Below, piece by piece: positions 60,568 to 64,000 of a stretch of 64,000 nt of DNA. The notes beneath the pieces are model-generated. The model was not told the DNA's origin. It worked only from the letters and a program-made list of their open reading frames with translations, and made no database searches. The stretch covers positions 1-64,000 of the forward strand of contig NZ_FUXH01000008.1 in the NCBI RefSeq assembly GCF_900167225.1, in the 5' to 3' direction. The first letter of the stretch is position 1; every line of letters starts with the position of its first letter. A program made the translations under genes and the position numbers. This stretch comes from Porphyromonas crevioricanis (GTDB taxonomy: Bacteria; Bacteroidota; Bacteroidia; Bacteroidales; Porphyromonadaceae).

Positions 60568-61458
60568 TTATTTGTCTGAGATATAATACTTACCAAGATT
60601 CTCAACATCTATAGCTCCCCCTTTATAAGAACAGAAAGAAATTTCCGTCTCTGGAGTTTCGCCATACGAAGAGAGCACAGAAACAACACCAACTTTTTGT
60701 CCAGGGAGTTCAACGGAGAGTCCGTTTTGAGGATTCTTAACCACTCGGCCTCTCTTATAAACATTAAAGACATCTCCGGCAGACAATCCTTGTGATATAC
60801 CACCCGAAATGATATAAGAACCTTCATCAACAGAGAGGATATATGACCTCCACGGCTTATCCATGCACTTATTGATAATGTTTTCGACCAATTGACTGAG
60901 AGCTCCAGAAATTGCTTTATCACTAAGCGTAGCATCAAAGCCGGCAGTGCCACCAATACCAAGGGTCTGCTTAGTGGTGGTCTCTGCAAATCCTTTGGCC
61001 TCATCAGAATAAACAATCAGGCCTGTTGCAACTTCTACAAGACGAACGCTTACTCCCGCTTCCACTGTTTGAGTCTTGGTTGAGGAGAAAATCTTCTGTT
61101 GTCCTTCTACCTTTCTACCATACTCCGTTATCGAACCAAGAATAATGTAATCGGCACCAATCTTGTTCATCCCCTCTCCAGCCTCTGCCACGAGGACATC
61201 AAGATCATCTCTTTCCAAAAGGACAAATTTCCCACTGGCTGCGAGTTTGGATGATAAAATATCCAAGGCCTGTTTTCGCATGGGATCATTGTCCTTGTCG
61301 TAGAAAAGCCCTTTGGAATACTGTGTCTCGTTAGAGAATCTACCTATTGCGACCTTCCTTTTGATAGTTTTCTCTTGCGCCAACGCAGAAAATGGAACTG
61401 CCAGCATGATTGCCACGGCAGAGATAAGGGAGAGCTTAGTGAATACCCTTTCAATCAT
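60568..61458 (-). CDS. CsgG/HfaB-family outer-membrane assembly protein
   Basis: The 296-residue protein has a signal peptide (about 1-27; LISAVAIMLAVPFSALA) with no lipobox. It shows the CsgG-type core: RKVAIGRFSNETQ, QALDILSSKLAASGKFVLLERDDLDVL, GADYIILGSITEYG, QTVEAGVSVRLVEVATGLIVYSDEA, and a C-terminal beta region (GGISQGLSAGDVFNVYKRG). In curli systems CsgG forms the outer-membrane pore; HfaB anchors a holdfast. Because the lipid Cys is absent it may not sit in the membrane in the same way. First gene of the four-gene operon. Confidence 0.85.
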   Translation of the reverse strand: MIERVFTKLSLISAVAIMLAVPFSALAQEKTIKRKVAIGRFSNETQYSKGLFYDKDNDPMRKQALDILSSKLAASGKFVLLERDDLDVLVAEAGEGMNKIGADYIILGSITEYGRKVEGQQKIFSSTKTQTVEAGVSVRLVEVATGLIVYSDEAKGFAETTTKQTLGIGGTAGFDATLSDKAISGALSQLVENIINKCMDKPWRSYILSVDEGSYIISGGISQGLSAGDVFNVYKRGRVVKNPQNGLSVELPGQKVGVVSVLSSYGETPETEISFCSYKGGAIDVENLGKYYISDK

Positions 61459-61572
61459 ATTCTTAACTATAAAAATTTAACCTTCAATACAAAAACACCA
61501 ATGTACTTCTCCTGATCGGAGGTTCTCGAAAACCTCGTCCATTGAAAATCCTACTAAAAACAAATTCCAACC

Positions 61573-62919
61573 CTATATTATCCCGGCTTTATGCTCCTTA
61601 GATAAGACATAGCGTAGCCAGAAGTATCCACAAATCCCCGACAAAATCGAACCAGAGAAGATACCCATTTTAGCCTCGTTGAACAACTCCGGATGGACAT
61701 CGCCAAACGACAGAGAAGCCAAGAAAAGAGCCACAGTAAAGCCGATACCTCCAAGCATGGAAAGAGCAAGCAGGTTGTGATAAGTCATTCCCTTAGGCAT
61801 ACATCCGAGACCGGATTTGATGAAAAGGGCTGTGAAAGAGAATATCCCCAAAGTCTTGCCGACAAACAAACCCAGTACGATAGCCAAGGGTACTCCAAAC
61901 ATTCCCTCTGCAGTTACGCCTCCGAGTACCACCCCTGCATTGACGAAAGCAAACAGTGGCAGAACAAAGAAGTTCACGAAGGGAGAAAAGTCCGACTCCA
62001 TTTCCTGTACCGGAGAGATAGCCTTGGCAGCCTTCTTTTTCATCGAAGAAATGATACTGATCTGGTCACGACTCAGCATAGTAACATCTCTATTGGTGCG
62101 TTCTCCATCAGGCATCAGGTTGAATAGGACTCGCATCTCTGAGCGAAGGTTGTGCATATTGACTTTTGAGTGTGCCGGGATTGTGAAAGCCAGCAAGACG
62201 CCGGCAATAGTAGCATGCACGCCACTACCGACAAAGAGAGTCCAAACGACGATTCCACAGAGATAATAGAAAGCCTTGTGTGTCACTCCCATTTTTCCCA
62301 ATACAAACATCAATACAAGTATAGCCAAAGCTACTCCCAACAGCAGGAAGGAAATATGCCCCGAATAGAAGATAGCGATCACGATGATACCCCCTATGTC
62401 ATCCACCACGGCCAAGGCCGTCAAGAATGCTTTGAGACTGGTAGGCACTCGTGCTCCCAAAGCAGCCAAAGCAGCCAAAGCAAAGGCAATATCCGTAGCC
62501 ATAGGAATAGCGGCTCCATGTATCTCATCGCCTGTATGACAAACGGAGAGGTAAAAAAGTACCGGAAAAATCATACCACCGAAGGCCCCTACAATGGGAA
62601 GGACGGCTTTGCGAAAACTACTCAGCTCCCCGACTAACATCTCTTGCTTTATCTCCAAGCCGACAACAAAGAAGAAGATTGCCATCAGGGCATCATTTAC
62701 AAACTCCAACAAGCTCATGGTCTCGCCATTATGCGAAAAAACGCTGTAGTTGCCTATTTGCAACAATACGGGATAGTTGAGCAACTCATAATAAAACCGA
62801 CTCCATGGGCTATTAGCCACAATCACTGCCAATACAGCAGCGACAAAGAGCATCAATGTAGCATTGGGCTTTCTTTTCGTAATCCGTGACAACGGATTGA
62901 TGAGCTTTCTTTTCATCAT
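61573..62919 (-). CDS. nhaA: Na+/H+ antiporter NhaA
   Basis: NhaA expels Na+ in exchange for 2 H+ and so controls pH and salt tolerance. The 448-residue product has about 12 membrane helices. Motifs are DALMAIFFFVVGLEIKQE, PMATDIAFALAALAALG with the transport Asp, and AVVDDIGGIIVIAIFYS with the paired Asp residues. It is normal for the larger bacterial NhaA. Two starts one codon apart (MM) are equivalent. The CsgG-like gene begins 114 nt downstream and is probably a separate transcript. Confidence 0.95.
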   Translation of the reverse strand: MMKRKLINPLSRITKRKPNATLMLFVAAVLAVIVANSPWSRFYYELLNYPVLLQIGNYSVFSHNGETMSLLEFVNDALMAIFFFVVGLEIKQEMLVGELSSFRKAVLPIVGAFGGMIFPVLFYLSVCHTGDEIHGAAIPMATDIAFALAALAALGARVPTSLKAFLTALAVVDDIGGIIVIAIFYSGHISFLLLGVALAILVLMFVLGKMGVTHKAFYYLCGIVVWTLFVGSGVHATIAGVLLAFTIPAHSKVNMHNLRSEMRVLFNLMPDGERTNRDVTMLSRDQISIISSMKKKAAKAISPVQEMESDFSPFVNFFVLPLFAFVNAGVVLGGVTAEGMFGVPLAIVLGLFVGKTLGIFSFTALFIKSGLGCMPKGMTYHNLLALSMLGGIGFTVALFLASLSFGDVHPELFNEAKMGIFSGSILSGICGYFWLRYVLSKEHKAGII

Positions 62920-63306
62920 AAGCTGTGTATCTTTTAATAAAAACCTAAATCACACGAAGAGACCGTTGTACAGACTCTCCCAAACTACCCAAACAGCTTC
63001 TTGCCGGGCTTTGCAGGATGATGGCAATCGCAGGGCTTTGATGCTCTCGAGGTAAGGGAAGCACTTGGGTATGAGACCAAACCTGAACGTCAATGAACAG
63101 CACAGCGACTGCCGTATTACGCAATAACCTTGCAAAGAAAGGTAGAAGAATTAATCTGCGCATATACCTTCCGGCACCATTCTTCATCCATCGTTCCTGT
63201 TGTAACAAGCGAGACTCCTCCCTCTCTGTCCGAATAAAATACGGCCCAAAAGTAGGCCTCATCTACAGTATTTATAGAGACAAGAGAGGGTTGTGTCTGC
63301 CGATAG
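62920..63306. other. Intergenic stretch between fumarase and nhaA
   Basis: About 390 nt hold no gene I can support. Overlapping frames on both strands (for example 62945-63262 minus, 105 codons) have no family resemblance, signal or start context. No strong hairpin was seen. Confidence 0.5.
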
Positions 63307-64000
63307 CTACCTTCCTATGGCACAATTGGCACAACGGCTCCGGATCTCAGCGAAAAAATCATTCCCTTTGTTATCCACAAGGATAAAGGCAGGAAAATCT
63401 TTTACCTCTATCTTCCAAATGGCCTCCATACCCAATTCGGGATATTCGAGGCATTCCACCTTTCGGATACTGTTTTCCGCCAAAACAGCTGCCGGACCGC
63501 CTATACTCCCCAAATAGAAGCCTCCGTACTTATGACAGGCATTTGTGACAACCTCAGATCGATTTCCCTTGGCTATCATAATCATCGAGCCTCCGTGAGA
63601 CTGGAAAAGATCTACATAAGAGTCCATGCGCCCTGCTGTGGTCGGGCCAAAAGAGCCGGAAGGCATCCCCTTGGGAGTCTTGGCCGGACCAGCATAATAA
63701 ATTGGGTGATTCTTGATGTAGTCCGGCAATCCTTCGCCTCGCTCTATACGCTCTCTCAGCTTGGCATGAGCAATATCTCGACCAACAATAATGGTACCAC
63801 TGAGAGAAAGACGAGTAGACACAGGATAGCGATCCAGCTCGGCCAAAATTTCACTCATCGGCCTGTTGAGATCAATCTTCACTACCTGCCCTTCCATCCC
63901 CTGTCTATATTCCTCCGGGATAAGTGCTGCCGGGTTGGTCTCCAACTTCTCGATCCATATCCCCTCCCGATTGATTTTAGCCTTGATGTTACGGTCTGCC
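63307..64000 (-). CDS. Class I (iron-sulfur) fumarate hydratase, C-terminal part
   Basis: The frame is open to the right edge, so the N-terminal [4Fe-4S] part is outside the window. The visible C-terminal domain carries the family motifs: [56 protein letters not shown] and the ending [35 protein letters not shown] (core PELGMEAIW). It interconverts fumarate and malate. An in-frame ATG at 63945 is internal and not the true start. Confidence 0.93.
   Translation of the reverse strand, partial: ADRNIKAKINREGIWIEKLETNPAALIPEEYRQGMEGQVVKIDLNRPMSEILAELDRYPVSTRLSLSGTIIVGRDIAHAKLRERIERGEGLPDYIKNHPIYYAGPAKTPKGMPSGSFGPTTAGRMDSYVDLFQSHGGSMIMIAKGNRSEVVTNACHKYGGFYLGSIGGPAAVLAENSIRKVECLEYPELGMEAIWKIEVKDFPAFILVDNKGNDFFAEIRSRCANCAIGR

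Noticed and set aside
62945-63262. 105-codon minus-strand frame between fumarase and nhaA
   Set aside because: No family, signal peptide or promoter; composition is not clearly coding.

Overview
The window is a chromosomal stretch of a Bacteroidota bacterium, almost certainly a Porphyromonas close to but not obviously identical with P. gingivalis. The evidence is PorU of the type IX secretion system (T9SS), T9SS C-terminal sorting domains on two proteins, a P. gingivalis-like glutamate dehydrogenase, a fused FeoA-FeoB, a degenerate IS5-family transposase of the IS1126/ISPg type, and Bacteroidetes-type promoters (TTTG or TTG, about 20 bp, then TAnnTTTG). Species-level placement is from memory of family sequences, not a search.

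Layout. 1-16.3 kb (mostly + strand): end of a T9SS-secreted protein with A-tract-rich, lysine-rich coding; an AspT-like transporter; a short ApgM-type mutase; mfd; upp; a U32 peptidase-family protein; then, reversed, a small membrane protein and msrA; then a TonB-type receptor with two DUF5689-type lipoproteins. 16.5-34.8 kb (- strand): the accessory island. It holds five tightly packed genes, four of them giant (1852, 1228, 1588 and 631 aa) plus a glycosyltransferase-like protein, followed upstream by an IS5-type transposase pseudogene. The island lies between two small palindromes with nearly the same ends (GAGACCTYTGCACG). 34.9-41.8 kb: an exported protein of unknown function, queA, a fumarylacetoacetate hydrolase-family gene and porU, without porV next to it. 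42.5-49.7 kb (- strand): feoAB, an MBOAT acyltransferase, an MCE/MlaD protein, a peptidoglycan amidase and an HD-domain protein. 49.8-58.9 kb: gdh, a leucine-rich-repeat T9SS cargo protein, pyruvoyl-type arginine decarboxylase, a DUF389 membrane protein, cdsA, ftsH and an initiator tRNA. 59.1-64 kb: a CsgG/DUF4810/GNA1162 lipoprotein operon, nhaA and the 3' part of class I fumarase.

Most of the window is ordinary housekeeping and envelope biology. The notable part is the 17-kb operon at 16.6-33.5 kb. Its largest product carries the motifs I associate with DUF6603. The next three resemble large hypothetical proteins that I recall from distant bacteria, where related ones share short signatures (RPWLALLV, VPAFETGRLAGLG, PVRIETHF, LTRQWQFG). 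None has a signal peptide or clear membrane segments and none has a known function. The spacing (14, 13 and 25 nt, then a 4-nt overlap), one strong promoter candidate and a terminator at the far end argue that they act together. I see no phage, contractile-injection, toxin-antitoxin or nuclease genes with them, so the function is open.
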